A stretch of 64,000 nucleotides of DNA from Prinia subflava (lineage: Eukaryota > Chordata > Aves > Passeriformes > Cisticolidae). The notes beneath the pieces are model-generated. The model did not search any database. It worked only from the letters and a program-made list of their open reading frames with translations, and was not told the DNA's origin. Position numbers and translations under genes: made by a program. Below are positions 23,582 through 37,622 of the stretch, piece by piece. Location of the stretch: NCBI RefSeq assembly GCF_021018805.1, contig NC_086251.1:47624767-47688766 (forward strand). The letters run 5' to 3'. Every line of letters begins with the position of its first letter. Positions within the stretch are counted from its first letter, which is position 1.

Positions 23582-26500
23582 GAAATGATTTGTGAATGCA
23601 CTGTTGCTTAGGGAACACCTCTGGGTAATGAGGTAAAAAAAATCTTCTGAACACTGATGGAAAGTCTCTCATAACCATATCTCTCCAATTTAGCTAACTG
23701 GAAATATTAGAAAGCCTCTGCACTCCTACAAAATTGAAGTTTTGAGTCAGTTTGGTTTTTAACAGTTGCCTTCTCCTGTATTATAATTTTTTACTATTCT
23801 GATCTAATATTCATTGTTTTGAATCTCCTAATAGCTGAGGGAAGTCCACAGACAGTGATAATGCAGAATAAGTGCTTTTAGGTGTATTATCTATACTAGA
23901 AAAATCATCTTGAATGTATCCATGCCAGGTGTTTGTGTTAAAAATCATAACTCAGTCTTGGAGAATACAGGGTTTTTATATCTAGATTTTGACTTCTGAA
24001 CATACTGCCCAGTGAAGTTTTGCAAACTTTTAAGCTGGAGGTTTTCAAGCTCCAGTTCAACAAAGCCATGGTTGACCTGTTCCGGTGTTGGAAACAATTC
24101 TCTTTCAAGTGAGAAATTAGACAGTCCAGGAGTCTCCTTCCAGTGGAGATTTCTGTTATTTTGAATCTGAATTACTTTTATCATCTTTTTCCACGGTCAT
24201 GAAAACTCAACTTTTACAACTGCATGAAGTCATGAAAGTATAAAGGAAACCTTCTAAAGCTGAGACTTGAAATAGCAGGGATGGTAGTGCTAAAGAACAG
24301 CAGAGCCTGAGGGTCACTTCATAGCAAACTTGAAGGCAGTCTCAGCAAGTTTCCGACTTTACTGTGAGAACTAGCCTGAAAAAGATACTTTGGGACCTTA
24401 TTTTGGGAATATTGAACAAGACAAACTGACACCAAATATGATAATAAAGATCTGTCCCAGCTGTATAACATTAGGATTCTGTCCAGTGGAGGATTCAGCA
24501 AGAATGATTCCCTGAGTAACATGAACATAAACACTTTGCTCTTTATAGAAGTATGTGGGAAAGTAAGGCTGTCGGCTATATAATGTGCTGCGGAATCACC
24601 AGCATAACAATTCTGATCAGACCTGACACCTCCCATCTGTTTCTATATGCAGTCTGTTCAGCATAAATCATAAACAGATGGTGTCATGGTGTCAGTGTCT
24701 CACAAGTCATGCTGCAGTCACCAGGTGTTAGCTAGGACTCACTCAATGCCTAACTTTGCCACTTTACCCTTAACTGTTGAGTGTGTATCATCTGTAGAAA
24801 TAACCTTTTATCCCTCTGAAGCCAACTGCTTGCTGGTTTCCATGGTGTGGGTGGCCAGAGAACAGGTTTTTCCACCAGCCAAGCTGTTCATCTTCCAAAG
24901 CTCCCTGGCTGCAGCACCATTGTCAACAAGTTTTTCATAGGATCAGGGGCTGGTAATGCATACTGACTCCCTCCAACCCATTTCCCATCTCTTTGCCACC
25001 CACATAATTAGCCTGATTCTCAGAGCAGCACATGCTTTCACTGTCTCATCCTACTAATTTATTAGCTGAGGTAGCCAGTCCTTTTGCTTTACTCCACTTG
25101 ATCTCACAAGCTAGGCAGGGCTGGAAGAATAGCCTACCTTGATGGAAAAAGCCTCCCATCAGTCAAAGATTTTGAAGGATTGGATAATGGTGATGTAGGG
25201 CTTAACCCTTATTATTTGTGACTACTGTTGAACATCTGGCACTTTAGTGGAAGTTGTTTCTGGTTCAAAATTCAATCAGCTAAATTCTTCCTCTCTGATT
25301 TCTCCCTGAAGTTGCAGCTGAGCATATTCAACTACATTTGAATGACTGAAATTAATTTTTCTCCTTTGTGGTTTCCTCTTTGGTCTTATCAAGGATTGAG
25401 TTTGAAATTTATCTTCCTAATGCTCTGACTTAGAGCCCAGTCAGCAAAGCTGTAGGAAACTCCAGATTTCTTAATTCTTCTTGATATTGTTGAGATCCAG
25501 CAGCTTTAGTTCTTCCTGGATTTCTCCAAAGTCTGTGTTTGAGAAAACCACCATGTGAGAGTCAACAATGCCTGAAAGTCTTGCAAATCAGAACAGCCAA
25601 AGTTCATCTGCTGTTCTGCCACTTTGACATGTGTGTTCAGAAGTGAGGCATTGCATCACTGATTTATTTCAAATCAAGCAACAACAGACAAGGCTCCAAA
25701 GCAATTTTCAGCCTGAGTAATCACTGCAAATTTGCTCCAAATGTTGAACAGATGGAATCTGTATATGACTTCTCTGAGTATAAACACAAGCACCCTCTCA
25801 TATTTCAATTGCTGATGTAACAACACAATGTGGCTCTTGCTAAAGGGAAGGTACATGAATTTGGGGGTCTGATTATTTGTTTTCTCAGTGCAATAAAAGA
25901 TCTGGTGTATTCACTTGCAAATAACACATGACACTTGCCAATTGGTTCCTCTCCATTCAAATATTTAACCAGCAAAGCAGTAGCATGAGTTCACTGTAAA
26001 AGGAGTATCAGTGATATCAAAACAAATTTAGGCTTAATTTAGCTTCCTCTTGCCACGTTTAGTCACTTCTGATATGCAAACTGGCCTGAAAACAGAAGTG
26101 GAAGAGAGAGGGTTCTTTTCTTGAGTCGTGGCCTCCTCCCCAGCTGAAGAGGAAGGAGCCTGGCAGTCCCCAACAGGGCTCATCCACAGTCTCCTCACTT
26201 CCTCTCTGGCTTTAGGAAAGTCTCTCACCTATTCATGATTGTACCTGTGAACTGAGAATAGATGGTTTGAGATCTGTTGACAAAAAACATACAAGTTAAT
26301 AATCTGGCTGTAGTGGTTTAAGATGGGGATTTCAAATGGGAGAGTTCTACCTCTGCTGCTGGTGTTTGAGGCCCTACATAAACACTGTTGTAGCAAAGAA
26401 GGAATAGGGATAAGACCCCTCTACTTCTCAAAGGAGTGACTAGAAACCCCACAGTCTTCTAGTGGGTTGTCTGGGACAGGTTCCCCTGACTCTACCAAGG

Positions 26501-27913
26501 TGTTCTCCAGAAGGGACCTGTGCCCTCCTCCCCAGTGCCTCCAGAGGTTATTGGGATCATGGTTTTTCTACAAGTGTGTGGAAACCACATTGCTGCTCCC
26601 TCCTTCAATACCTGGCTTTAATGTCTCTATTTCCCTTCTACTCCAAGAAATTAGCTGGAATATTCTTCTCACCTTCTTCCATTTCACTGCAGTGAGTCTC
26701 CTGGCACTATTCTCACCTCCTGAGCACCTGTGAGTGCTACCCTTTTCCCTCTTCCTGCCCCCTCCAGCTCCAGACCTGTGCGTGATGGGAGGTATCCCAA
26801 TACCACCTACTTGCTGAATCCCCACTACAGCAGGATGACTCTTTTAGAAAACTCGAGCTGCTGCAGATGAGTGACCTGAGCTTTTCCTGCCACTTTGTCC
26901 CAGTCACATAAATTCATTACATCCAAAACATACCCTGAGTGGAAGAGGGGCCAAGCAGCCAGATGATTGCTGGAGCTGATTGCAGCATCTGCTGGAGCCT
27001 CATTAGTGTTTTAGCTTTTGGACATAGTTGTGGGATAGATTTGCTAGCTTCATTTGCTTCCAGCAAAAGCTGCTTTAGGCTTACACATGAGGCCAAGTAC
27101 CCCAGGGAAGGATTTGACATGGCAGACCTATGTGTTAATGTTTTACATAATGTTTGATAAGAAAACTAGCTGTCATTTGCTCTTAGTCAGTTGACTAGAT
27201 CTTCAGCAGATTCCAATACTTATGGCAAATTTCTTTCCTACTGAAGATGCTGAAGGTGTCAAAACCTCACACATAGTATGATGTTTGGGAACGTGCTATG
27301 TTCTGAAATGCGTGCAGGATTTTCCAGCTTCCGCTCTTTCCTTTTAGATCTTACTAATATCATATATACAGAGACATGTAGAAATTCATACCTTAAACTT
27401 CTTTTTACTTCTCTGTTATCCTCATCTTCTGTTTAATAGATGCCTTTAGTCTCTTTACTGTTGGCTGGTTCTCATCACCAGCCTCCACTCTGGATCTACT
27501 TATATCTGCTTGAATTTTTAAACTCTTTTCATTATATTTTTCTCCATTAGAAAGAGAAGGGGAAGGAAGGTTAGAGCAGTGTTCCCAGTAGAGATCTTCC
27601 AAGGGACTTCTCATCTTGTGGCTGTGGAAATCAATTGCTGGAATCTCTCAGCACTGCCATTGCTGTCATAAAGTGCAGAAGTTGGCCCATGAGCTTGCTG
27701 TGATATCACTTGCTGACTCTACTGCCTTGTTTGTGAGCTCTGGCTGATCTGATATTCATGACAGGCACTTGCTGTCTCCCCTTTGAAATCTATTATACTG
27801 ATGAGGTGTCAAAATATATATCAATAATATTTGTAAATGGGAAACTATAATCTAGGGGATAAATAGCAAATTGTGATTTTGTTTTTCACCTTTGCTATTC
27901 CAAGTCTGTCCTC
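23582..27913. other. Gene-free intergenic or intronic DNA
   Basis: Nothing here can be assigned. The largest open frames (24319-24636 minus, 26467-26733 plus, 26568-26825 minus) overlap on opposite strands and show no protein family features. Around 26310 a few bases (gtagtggtttaa) resemble the start of some avian LTRs, but nothing after them supports an LTR. Confidence 0.4.
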
Positions 27914-27931
27914 TGTGTGTGTGTGTATGTG
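27914..27931. repeat. (TG)n microsatellite, short
   Basis: Six to seven TG units with one interruption (tgtgtgtgtgtgtatgtg). Confidence 0.85.
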
Positions 27932-30900
27932 CCCTCTGGCATGTGAGCAGTTACTTTCAGATGTACAGATTGGGTCAGATTTTTGTTGCTTGAGTTATTT
28001 TTTGCTGTTTTTTAGTGATGAATGCTGTGTCATATCTTATAAGTCACAGGATGGTCTCCGGATTCTCACATGATCAAGAAAAGGAAATTTATTTTAGTGC
28101 CCCAAAGCTCCTGCTAGTCCCTGCATGCTGTGTACCTTTTCCAGTTATGTGCTGAGAGGCTGCATAAATCTTTTCAGGTTGTATCATTGCTGAGCCTCAA
28201 TGTCCTTTAACTGGAACCTCATCACCCTAAATGGGCTTTCATCTTTGCTGGCTGGTTTCCATTTGATGTTCTGCCGCTGCGAATTGGGAACTGATGAGTT
28301 TCATTGCACTGTTGCTTTTGGGTGGATTTAATAACACTTTGCAGTCTGATACGGCATCTTCCCAATACTAAGATAGGTAATTCTTCTAGTAGTGCTATTT
28401 ATGAGAATTAAATGGAAGCACATTCAAAGATGTAGGTATCTTTCAAGTGATAGAAACAGATAGCCTTGATTTTCACTCTGCCCCATGATACAGAAAGCCA
28501 CAACTGAAAAAAAAATGCAGACTTTGGAAAATCAGGATAATAAAATCTTGTTGAAAAAATGATCATTAATTTGTTCAGGGCTGAGATTTGTCTTGGACCT
28601 TGTGTAATGAATTCTGTGGGGAAGGTAGTACCAAATGTTACTGCTCTGATGCTGTGTTTTAGAGCTTTATCCCTCCTCAATATTGCTGCTCAGGGGTAAT
28701 CTACAATGCCATGGGTTTAACCCAAGCTGCTTGCAGCAGTAACAGCCTTTAACCCTGCCTGTGTTTCACCCTGCTCCCAAGGGAGAGGACTTGTCTTGTA
28801 GGATTTGTCTGGTTTAATTTTTCAAGACCCAGGTCATGAACAAGCATTTTTCCTCTTTACCAGTGTCACTGAGAAAGTGCTCACTTTTCCTTTTACAGTT
28901 TAGTACCAGATGAAAAATGCTTTTCTGAAGAAAGAGCAAGGAAGAGCATGTCCCCGGGGACCTGACCTCAGTCAGGATGTGGTACTGCAGATGCGCTGAA
29001 AGAATGACCACTTGAAAGATCATGAGATCTGTGTAGTGTTTCAAAACCGATCTGCTTGCTCAGCCAAATGAAACACAAGAAAAAAGGTCATGCTGTATGT
29101 GATGATATTGTTTTTACAAAATCAGAGTATACTTTTTCAAACTAGGTAAACTGCTGTACATGTGTTTTGTCATCTGAATAGTATTTAGCCCCATTGGCAC
29201 TTTTTAACTTTCTGCATATTTTCAACTGCTGCAGAATTTTATATCTATCTATTTAATATAGCTTTCACTGTTTGAATCCTTGAAAAAAAACTTGAAGTGT
29301 TCCCAGTACTTACACTTTTGAGAGCTGAAGCTGTGCCAGAATGCCTTCACAGATCCTGAAAATGGTAATTATAGAAATGGAAGTTAGATGTATGCACCAG
29401 GAACCTGGGGAGCTGCAATGTTTCTAGCTGCAAATATATCCATGGCCTAGGAAAGTTTAGCGTGGCGATTCTTGATAACAGAGAGGCATGTGGACCAAAG
29501 CAAGAGCTTTTCCTTCTTTTCCCATTATTCTTGTTATTTGCAGTATTACTTTTGCAGTATGGCTTCTCAGAGGAAAGTCCCCACTGAAGTCTCTTACTGA
29601 TGTGTACTATCTACAATTTTATGTGACATCTTGAGCTGTGGACAGCGAAGAGAAAGAAGGGCCATACTGGGGAGAATAGGACCAGAAGGCTACTGGGCAA
29701 GAGAATGCCAGCTTAGACATGGTGAAATCTTCTTTTCTCTACATGAAAATAAAATTCATAAACATCACTGAGATTTTTTTTTTCCATTCTCAGCAAGTGG
29801 ACTCCAGGAAACTTACCTTAGCCAAATTTATCTATATTTTTGCTTTCCAAAAGAAAAATGTATTTTTTTAAAAAAAGAGTATTCAGAAAAGTATTTGGCT
29901 GAAACATGCTCTAGTTTCTCTTCAGATAATATAAATCTTTCATATAAAGTGTATACCCTCTGTTGAATAAGTTTTGGAATAAAATTTCTGACCAGTCTCA
30001 GTCTTTATAATCAGCACTGCAGCTGGTCTGCAGCCTCAAATCAAGTGAAATGTAGAATGTAGTCATGCTGCAAATGACCTTCTTCCTCCAGTGTTTCTGA
30101 AACTTGCTGTTTTTTCACTGAATATTTTTGACTTGGTTGTTCCTGGTGTGTGGCAGCTTTGCATGTAACCAGAGCACTTCTCCTGTGCTGTATATAGCTG
30201 GTGCTGCAAGTGCTGCCTCTGCAAAAGCAAGCAGGCTGCCTGGGGGGATGAAAACCCAAAGCACGGGTGTCAGGCTGTGTTGTGTACTCTGTACAGGAAT
30301 CTAACCTGCATAAAGAGAGCCCAGCACAGCTTTGTGATTCCCAGGGTGTTGATGTTCTCCTGACAAGTGTTAAAGCAGCCCCTGACTTGGCTTGGCAGCA
30401 CATTTACCCTGGTCAGATCTCCCCAGGGCCCTTCTGCAGGCAATTTCTCTCTGCAGGGCTTGCACCCTGGGTATTAACAGCACACAAAGTTTGTCTTGTC
30501 TTCTCAACACTGCCTGAAGATTTATCTCTCCATGTAGTGACAATGTGTACCTGCTTCTTGGAATGTGTTTGTGGTGTCTTTGTGTTCCTGGAGCTGTACA
30601 TGGACGCTGTTTTGACAGCCTTAATCTAGTCCAGAGGAAGTTGGTAAGAGAGCCATGAAGTCAGCTTCTCTCTTTAGTGAGCTATGTAATGTTTGTATTA
30701 TGTGACTTAGAGTGAAAGGACACATTTAGCTTATACAGTATCTCAACAAACAATCCTGTCTTTGTTGAGCTGATGCCGCTGGAGATGAGGGTCTTGCATT
30801 GCTGATCTCAAACAAGGGCATTTTCTGCAGCTGATCTTTGAATAGATGAACAGATACTCTAACAAACACCCGAAAGACATTTACATATATTTTGAAACAA

Positions 30901-32767
30901 ATTTAGTAGCTAGATATTTTTCCTAACAAATAATGGCTTGTTTATGATAATTGAAGTAATTGTTTTATTCTTCTTCCTGCATCATCTTGTGGTAAATCAT
31001 TTCTTTAATCCATCAGAAATCTGTTGAGAACAATTGGAGAAAAACAAAAATATAAAAAGCCTTTGCACCCGAAATGCTGCATTGCCTCCCTGATTTTTGT
31101 CACAGCCATTAGCTCCTCAGTGCCCCAGTTCAGTGGAGATGGCATCTGAAAAGATTTCTGTTGTTTTCTAGAAACCCTTTTGTATGAATGGTATCAGAAA
31201 GATGACAGGGAACATCCACATGTATTATTCACTGTTAATACCAATACCCTCTTTTGGTCTTTTTATAAGCGACACCAGGTGAAGGAATCTGTGCCGACCT
31301 GCAACAGAGCAACCTACTTAGCTCTGCTTTGTGGTCCTAAGTAAAGGACTGCTCAAAACTTTTTGCAAAAGCTATTCAGTAACTTTTTTTTTTTTAATCA
31401 AAGAGACAGTGTTGGGTTTTGTAAATGCCTTACTTGCCTACAATTTCTAATAGTTTTTCAAATTACAAAAAATGGGATTGTGTAAGAAACTTTCACATCC
31501 TTTTCTCTGCTTATTTTAAATTTTGCCAGGGGAAAAAAATCTGATCAATTTTTAAAATTTTTTGAAACAGCCTCTCTGTGGCCTCAATTCTTTACAGGGT
31601 CATATACACTGGTGCATTTATGTACAGCATGCTGATGGCTCTGCATAATTCAGCTATCATCCTTCTCAGAAAAAAATGTCTTGATGGGATAATTTCCACT
31701 GCAAAATCAACCACTCACTTGTAGATTCATCCTTCTCCATTGTAGGTAACTAACCTAACTGAGGTTTTGGAGAATCTTACAAAATTTGATCTCATTTCTC
31801 TTTATTAGCAGTAGAATCCAGGGGTGGCAGAGCTCTTAACTCGTTTGGCTTGAGTTGCATGTCTGAACATGGAAGTGTGATGGGATGAATCCAGGTTACC
31901 GCCCCTTGCCCTTTGTCCATCTGGAGTGGAGTTAGAAACAGCATCACAGAGCACAGGGCCCAGTCTCATGTGTTGGAGGCTGCTCCTGTTATTCACAGTA
32001 GGGTTTGCAGCAGGATTTCCTGTGTGCTCTTTGAGTCCCCCATGAAAGCAGAACTGGTGTTTTCTGGACAGGCTTTTTCCTAGAGCTTATTGTCCTCTCC
32101 ATGCTCTGTGGACTGCAGTGAATTGATTGCTTCATCCCTGATTTGCTATTATTCACCTTTTGCTCTAGGAAGTTGAGGGAGTGAGGGAGAAAGGGCAAAA
32201 ATACCTGTAAGATTGGGCTCTTGGGGCTAAAAGGTTATCTACACTTTTAGAGTTAGTCCCTCTTTTGCTGACATACAGTCCTTTTCTGGGAGGGTGTTTG
32301 GGTATAAGACTCTGTGTCCACACAGCTAAATAAACCAGCATCTGGCAGTGTGCTTAAGCACTGCATGGTAATTATCCATGTCACTTAGCTGGCAGGTTAC
32401 TGCTGTCTGTGGCCGGGCTGTGCCAGGTAGCAGTTGGCATGGCTCAGGGAAGATGATGCTGCAGAGACCATCCCTCACAGGCAGGATGGAAATTACTCTG
32501 CAGTGTCTGACTCCTCCTCTGTCCCCTGAACATGCTTCAGCAAACTTTGCTTCCTCCAGCACTCCTGTAATGCCCTTATGCCCTGCTGCATGGCACAGAT
32601 ATTTCACCTGCACTTACTATAAAATTGTCACTCTGCTGAAATCACATAATGTGTTTAAGTCATATTATTTTAGGCCTTTTGAATGAAACACCATGCCCTG
32701 TCCCAGTTCTAAAGGACACAAAGCTGCAGAGGACATTTATGGTCTGATCAATGCAGTGTGGATGGGA
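27932..32767. other. Gene-free intergenic or intronic DNA
   Basis: No transposon or exon is recognised. Two overlapping 120-codon frames on opposite strands (30041-30403 minus, 30267-30629 plus) lie in a locally G/C-richer stretch and have no family resemblance. A T12 run lies at 31384-31395. Confidence 0.4.
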
Positions 32768-33177
32768 AGATGAGGAGAAGGCTGAAACACCTCTCCCATG
32801 CAGAGAGGCTTAGAGAATCAGGATTGTTCAGCCTGGAGAAGGCACCTTCCAGTACCTAACATGGCTCAAGAAAAGTAGCAATAGACTTTTTATAAGGGCA
32901 TATATAGCAACAGGGCAGGGGGGGATGGCTTCAAACTGGATGAGTGTGGGTTTGAATTAGATATTAGGAAGAAATTCTTTATTGTGAGGTTGGTGAGGCC
33001 CTGAAACAGGTTATCCAGGGAAGCTGTGGATGCCCCATCCCTGAAAGCCTTCAGGGCCAGATTGGATGGGGCTTCGAGCAACCTGGTCTAGTGAAAGTTG
33101 TGGCCCATGGCAGGAGATATAGAATGAGATCATCTTTAAGGTCCCCTCCAGCCTAAACTGTTCTGTGATTCTATGAC
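32768..33177 (+). mobile_element. CR1 LINE fragment, 5'-truncated, sense on plus
   Basis: The element begins inside the ORF2 C-terminal region (gaggagaaggctgaaacacc, then attgttcagcctggagaag). It continues through the 3' UTR (gaagaaattctttattgtga; aagctgtggatgccccatcc; gagcaacctggtctagtg) and ends with gtgattctatga, the standard CR1 3' octamer tail. Bases expected after 'gcctggagaag' are missing, so there is a small internal deletion near 32842. About 0.41 kb is kept. It is non-functional. The target site is not visibly duplicated, as is usual for CR1. Confidence 0.95.
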
Positions 33178-35593
33178 CCACTGTGGTTAACTTGGCCGGC
33201 CCCAGTTTTGGTCCTGTTGTTATTTAGGCCGAGAGGCTGGAGGTCTGGAGCCAGGTACCTCTGTGGGGAAGGGCAAATGACAGGTGACTGTAAGACTTGG
33301 ATCTGAGAGAGCTCCTGGTGTTCAGGAAAAATGGGGCAGAGACATCTGCAACACAGGGACAGTGGCAAAAGGCTCTTTTTTGGGCCAAAAGTAATATCAT
33401 GTTAGGATTTATGAAAGCTGATTGTGCAGCCAGAAAGTGTTGCCCTGAAAAGAAGGTTGAAACAGCCTCTGTCTGTTGGGATTTATCTGTGCTGTTTGTC
33501 CAGGTCTCCAGCCTATAGTCTAGGGCAAAAGTCACATTATTTATGTGTCTTCTTTTAGGTTTCTAAAAGATCTTTAAATCCTAGTAAATAAAGCACACCC
33601 TGAAATCAAGTAGATAACTACACATGGATCAATGACCCTCCCCTTTGTACTGGGGCTTCTTGGAAAAGATGACAGATTAGACCTGGAATAACTAAGTTTT
33701 GGAATTTTTTTCCTCATTTTTTTCTTTACCGTGCTATTTGCTACCAGAATTAAATGCAGAAGTTGTGCCCACTGGGAACTTCTGCACATTTAACACCTCT
33801 CTGAGGTCTGACACTGACCACTAGAACAAAGCTAGAGTGAATGAACTTGATAACAGAATCTGTTCAGAATAACAACAACAACAAAAAGATGGTTATTTCT
33901 GATAATTTTCCTTCATGCAAGTCTGCAAGGCTTTTTCCCCTCAGAAATAGAAAATGGGAAGTACTTTTTGGTCAGACATGTCCTCTAAATTCTGTGGTTT
34001 GTGCTCCTTATAACTGCAGTTGCTGACTAGAAACAAGTGATTGCTGTTTTCTGTTGTTATTTTTAGAACGTAGATATAAATGGTGCAATAAAAGCAGAAG
34101 GAACAAAACAGTGTAGTGATCAAACTTTCAATGTTTTAAAAACAGCTACTCAAGTCAGGCTCATGCACTAAGCTGTGGTGTACCTGGTAATACTGTCAAG
34201 AGCTGGGTGAATGTGTCTTCAGTGTGTTAACAGCAAATCTGAGGTGACAGGTTTTACAAGTAAGCCAGACATTCGTAGATCACAACCTGTACCAAAACCC
34301 AGTGGCTGCACTTCCTAAGGCTCACTAGGAGGCAGGAGTCTGGAATTTTAAGTAAGCCACTAGCCATAGGCTTTAACAGCTGGAAATTATGAAGAATGTT
34401 ATCAACTAATGAATGCAGAGTTAGCAGCTCACTGAATGCTAATACTGCAATGCTGTGCAGCCCTAAAGGTCCTTCTGCAACCAATTTAACTTTTAAAACT
34501 CCTTATCCTTGTCTCCAGTACAGGACAGTGGGTGATCATGTTTGCAGAAAAGATCCATTGATGAAGAGAACCAGATTATAACTTGGGGATATGGTGGTTT
34601 GCCCACAGGCTGAGCAAGCATTTTCTTTGTTCTTGTTTTGCCATGGCCTACTTGTCCTCCCTTTCTCCTTGTGCATGGCATTCCTTTAAAGGGATCCCAG
34701 TGGGAAGGGCTGTAGGAGATAGCCTCAATGGCACCTGTATTCCTGTGCTGAGTATCCTCTGTTGGCTGACTCTGCAAGAGTTTACAGTAGCCCAGTGGCA
34801 GGCTCAGCAGTGTGTGACAATTCTTCATTGTCTACATACAGCAGCAGTTCATTCCCTCTGAACCATAATGTCCAAGCAGAAGCCAGTGCCTTTCTTTTGC
34901 TTGTTTTATGAAATTGAAAGTAATATTTATGTGATGTTCATTTGGACTCTGAATTCCTCTAGGTTTACTCACTAGGTTTAATCAGCATTACTCAATTTTA
35001 GTAGCTTTCTGCTGACCCTCAGGACTATAATGAAAGCTGAAACATAGCAATTTATTTGCAAGCCTTTAGGACAATGCAGATCTTTTCTGAAATGCATCCT
35101 CCAGGAGCATAGAAAGTAATAGCTTTCCTTTTCAACCACAAAGAAGGATGAAGTTTCATTTTTACTTAGACTTTTGCACATCCACAACCTTCCTCTCTAG
35201 GTTTTACTAACAGCCACAAAGCATTCCAAGCTCTCAGAAAAAAACCAGAAAGGACTGTAAGAGGCAGAGGTTTCCACAGGATGTTTGGGTTATGCATGGA
35301 ATGGTCTTTCCTTAGCTCAAACATTGTACCAAAGCGTCCTGGTCCAGCACTGCAGCTCCCCTGGGCAGGAGCAGGGAGCTTGATGGGTGCTTCCACCACG
35401 GTGGGATGCACTACATGAGGCCAAGTAAAACTCAGCTACTCTTCTCCCCTCAGTTCTGCCACCATTTTTGAGCCTCACCTGCAAGAACTTCTGCTCTAAC
35501 CTTTGCTGGGATAGCAAATGCCACTGCCTGAAGTTTTATTGCATTTAGACAAACATTCACTGATGACTAAGCACTCTGTCTACAGAGTCATGT
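33178..35593. other. Unique DNA between CR1 copies, nothing coding
   Basis: No exon or RNA gene is recognised. A short (AAC)n run lies at 33871-33885. Open frames of 70-110 codons occur on both strands at 33224-33535 and 34493-34861 with no family features. Confidence 0.4.
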
Positions 35594-35909
35594 AGGGCAG
35601 GGACATCTTCCCACTAGGTCAGTTTGCTTAAAGCCATTTCCAAACTGGCCTTGAACCCCTCCAGGAATGAGGCATCTACAATTTCTCCAAGAAATGTGTT
35701 CCAGTGTCTCACCACCTTCATCATAAATAGTTTTTGTCTTATTGCTAATGTAAATCTAACCTCTTTTAATTTAAAACTGTTGCCCCTCATCCTGTCCCTA
35801 CAGGCTCTGGTAAAAAGCATTTCTCCATCTCTTGCATAAGCCCCCTTTATAAAAAGCTGCAGTAATGTCTCTCCAGGTTGAACAACCCCAACTCTCTCAG
35901 CCCTCTGAC
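35594..35909 (-). mobile_element. CR1 LINE fragment, old copy, sense on minus
   Basis: The plus strand shows the complement of the CR1 3' region without its extreme 3' end. The order is cagggacatcttccactagg-like sequence, ccttgaacccctccaggaatg, gaaatgtgttccagtgtctc, then ttgcccctcatcctgtcc and ctccaggttgaacaacccca. On minus, 35614-35820 still translates to CR1-like residues (RQKLFMMKVVRHWNTFLGEI). About 0.32 kb is kept and it is diverged, so the copy is probably older than the one at 32768. Both ends are truncated. Confidence 0.9.
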
Positions 35910-37398
35910 AATTTTTTTGCCCATTGTCCGTTTCTTACCCAGGGTGGAATCTGTTTTGCCAAATACAAGAATTGCTAAATGATCTCTTCGTCTTTGTCTA
36001 AATACATGAGCTTTCTTGTTCCTGTTTTTTTTTTCCTGTTTTCTACCCCATCCTATTAGGTGTGTGAGGGTGGAGAATGAGCAACTATGTGGGAGTTTGA
36101 CTGTCAGCCAAAGCTAACCCACCAGAGGTAGTATCCTTGAAGCACATTAAAAATACAAATACAGAACATGGTTCTTTCAAAATGATTGCTCTTGTGTGGA
36201 ATTTTTGCCTATTACACACTTTCAACCTCTTTCTCTGCTTAAAAAGGGTCAAATTTTGACCACACCACCCTTTTGGCTGTGTAATACTCTGGCTTTCTTC
36301 CTTCCCTATTATAGCTGTGCTTTGTGGGGAAAAAAAAAAAAAGTATTTGCTGGAATAGAGATAGTAGAGAAGAGTAAGTGGTGCACTGACTTGAAAGGCT
36401 GGCACTGGCTACTGTCCTGACCAATTGTTTAATGTGCATATGTCATTGGAAGAAATGTATAAACAGCCCATGGAGCAGGAATCAGGATCTGGGGAACCAC
36501 AGAGTTCGATTCTCTTTTTCTCTCTAGGGGATTCAAGGATGTCAGTCGTTAGTCTGAGAGCCACTAGTGTATGGAAATCATTTGGTGGAAAAGGACTCTG
36601 TCTTCTAGGGACTAGAATTTCCTAAAGTATCTTTGGCATGCAGCAGGTCTCCAGAGCTCAAATGGATCATGAAGGCTTGCATCACAGAGTTCAGTTCCTT
36701 GCTCTAAATCAGCCCAAAGTGATGGTTTGGAATTATCTAACCATTAGCTGGACCTGTTTCTCCCTGGCTTTGAACAGCTGATTTCAGAAATGGGCTCACA
36801 GCTGACATCTCTAAGCAGACACAACTGCATGTTCTCCTTGGTGGCCTTTCCGGTTGGCTTGGCCCCCGCAGCCCTTTACTTGGTGTGCCCATTTTCAGGG
36901 AAGGCACCTCCCCTTTCTACTGCCCTGTGGCATTCCCTGGGGAGCCCCAAACACCCTACCCAGATCTGTGAGCTCTCTCTGGCTCTGACAAATTCAAGTC
37001 CCCTTTGGATTTAGCTCTCAGGTCAAAGTATCGGATTTGTCTGCTTTGTGATTGATCCTAATTTTTAGAAAAGGTCTCTAGAAAGGTGAAACATTAGTGT
37101 GTTTTATCCTCTAACTTTGTATGTTGCACAGGGGCAGGTTGGAGGCTGCATCTCTGAGTTAAACAAATCTGAGACTAACTTCTTCAGAGATCTAACAGCG
37201 TTCTTAGCATTCCCTCGAGTCCTCTCTTCCTCTGCCAATCCAAATACCCTCTTTTAAAAAGTCAAGAGGCTTGTGCTCTTCATAATCCCAACAAGACACT
37301 GCTAACCTTGCTGCATTTCAATACTCTGGGCACTATTATTTCCTCATGGAGAAAAGGCAGATTTTTCTTGCATTACCATCACTCCTGGAAAATGAAAC
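35910..37398. other. Unique non-coding DNA with two homopolymers
   Basis: T10 (36025-36034) and A13 (36330-36342) runs are present. A stretch of about 230 bases at 36790-37014 is C/T-rich with a 74-codon frame lacking any recognisable motif. No exon is supported. Confidence 0.4.
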
Positions 37399-37622
37399 AT
37401 AGAATAGAATGATTTCAATTGGAAGGGAACTACAGTCATCATCTAGTCCAACTGTTTGACCACTTAATGACATGTTAATAATGGAACTGTCCAAATGCTT
37501 CTTAAACACACTGGCTGGAGGCATCGACCCCTCTCTAGGAAGTCTGTTTCAAGTGTTTGACCACCCTCTTGTAAAAAAATACTTGCAAATACTTCTATTC
37601 AGTCTAAACTTACCCTGGAGAC
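37399..37622 (-). mobile_element. CR1 LINE 3' fragment, different subfamily, sense on minus
   Basis: The plus strand starts with catagaatagaatgatttca and continues with the diagnostic blocks of a CR1 3' UTR in complement: atctagtccaactgtttgacc, gtccaaatgcttcttaaaca, ggcatcgacccctctctagg and gtttgaccaccctcttgtaa. This UTR differs from those of the copies at 3932 and 32768, so a second CR1 lineage is represented. About 0.22 kb remains, and the copy is 5'-truncated and diverged. Confidence 0.9.

Noticed and set aside
26300..26460. Possible LTR start (gtagtggtttaa)
   Set aside because: Only about a dozen bases resemble avian LTR ends, and no poly(A) block or second end follows.
36425..36520. tRNA-like B-box (agttcgattct)
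   Set aside because: No matching A-box at the right distance and no cloverleaf stems that I can pair.
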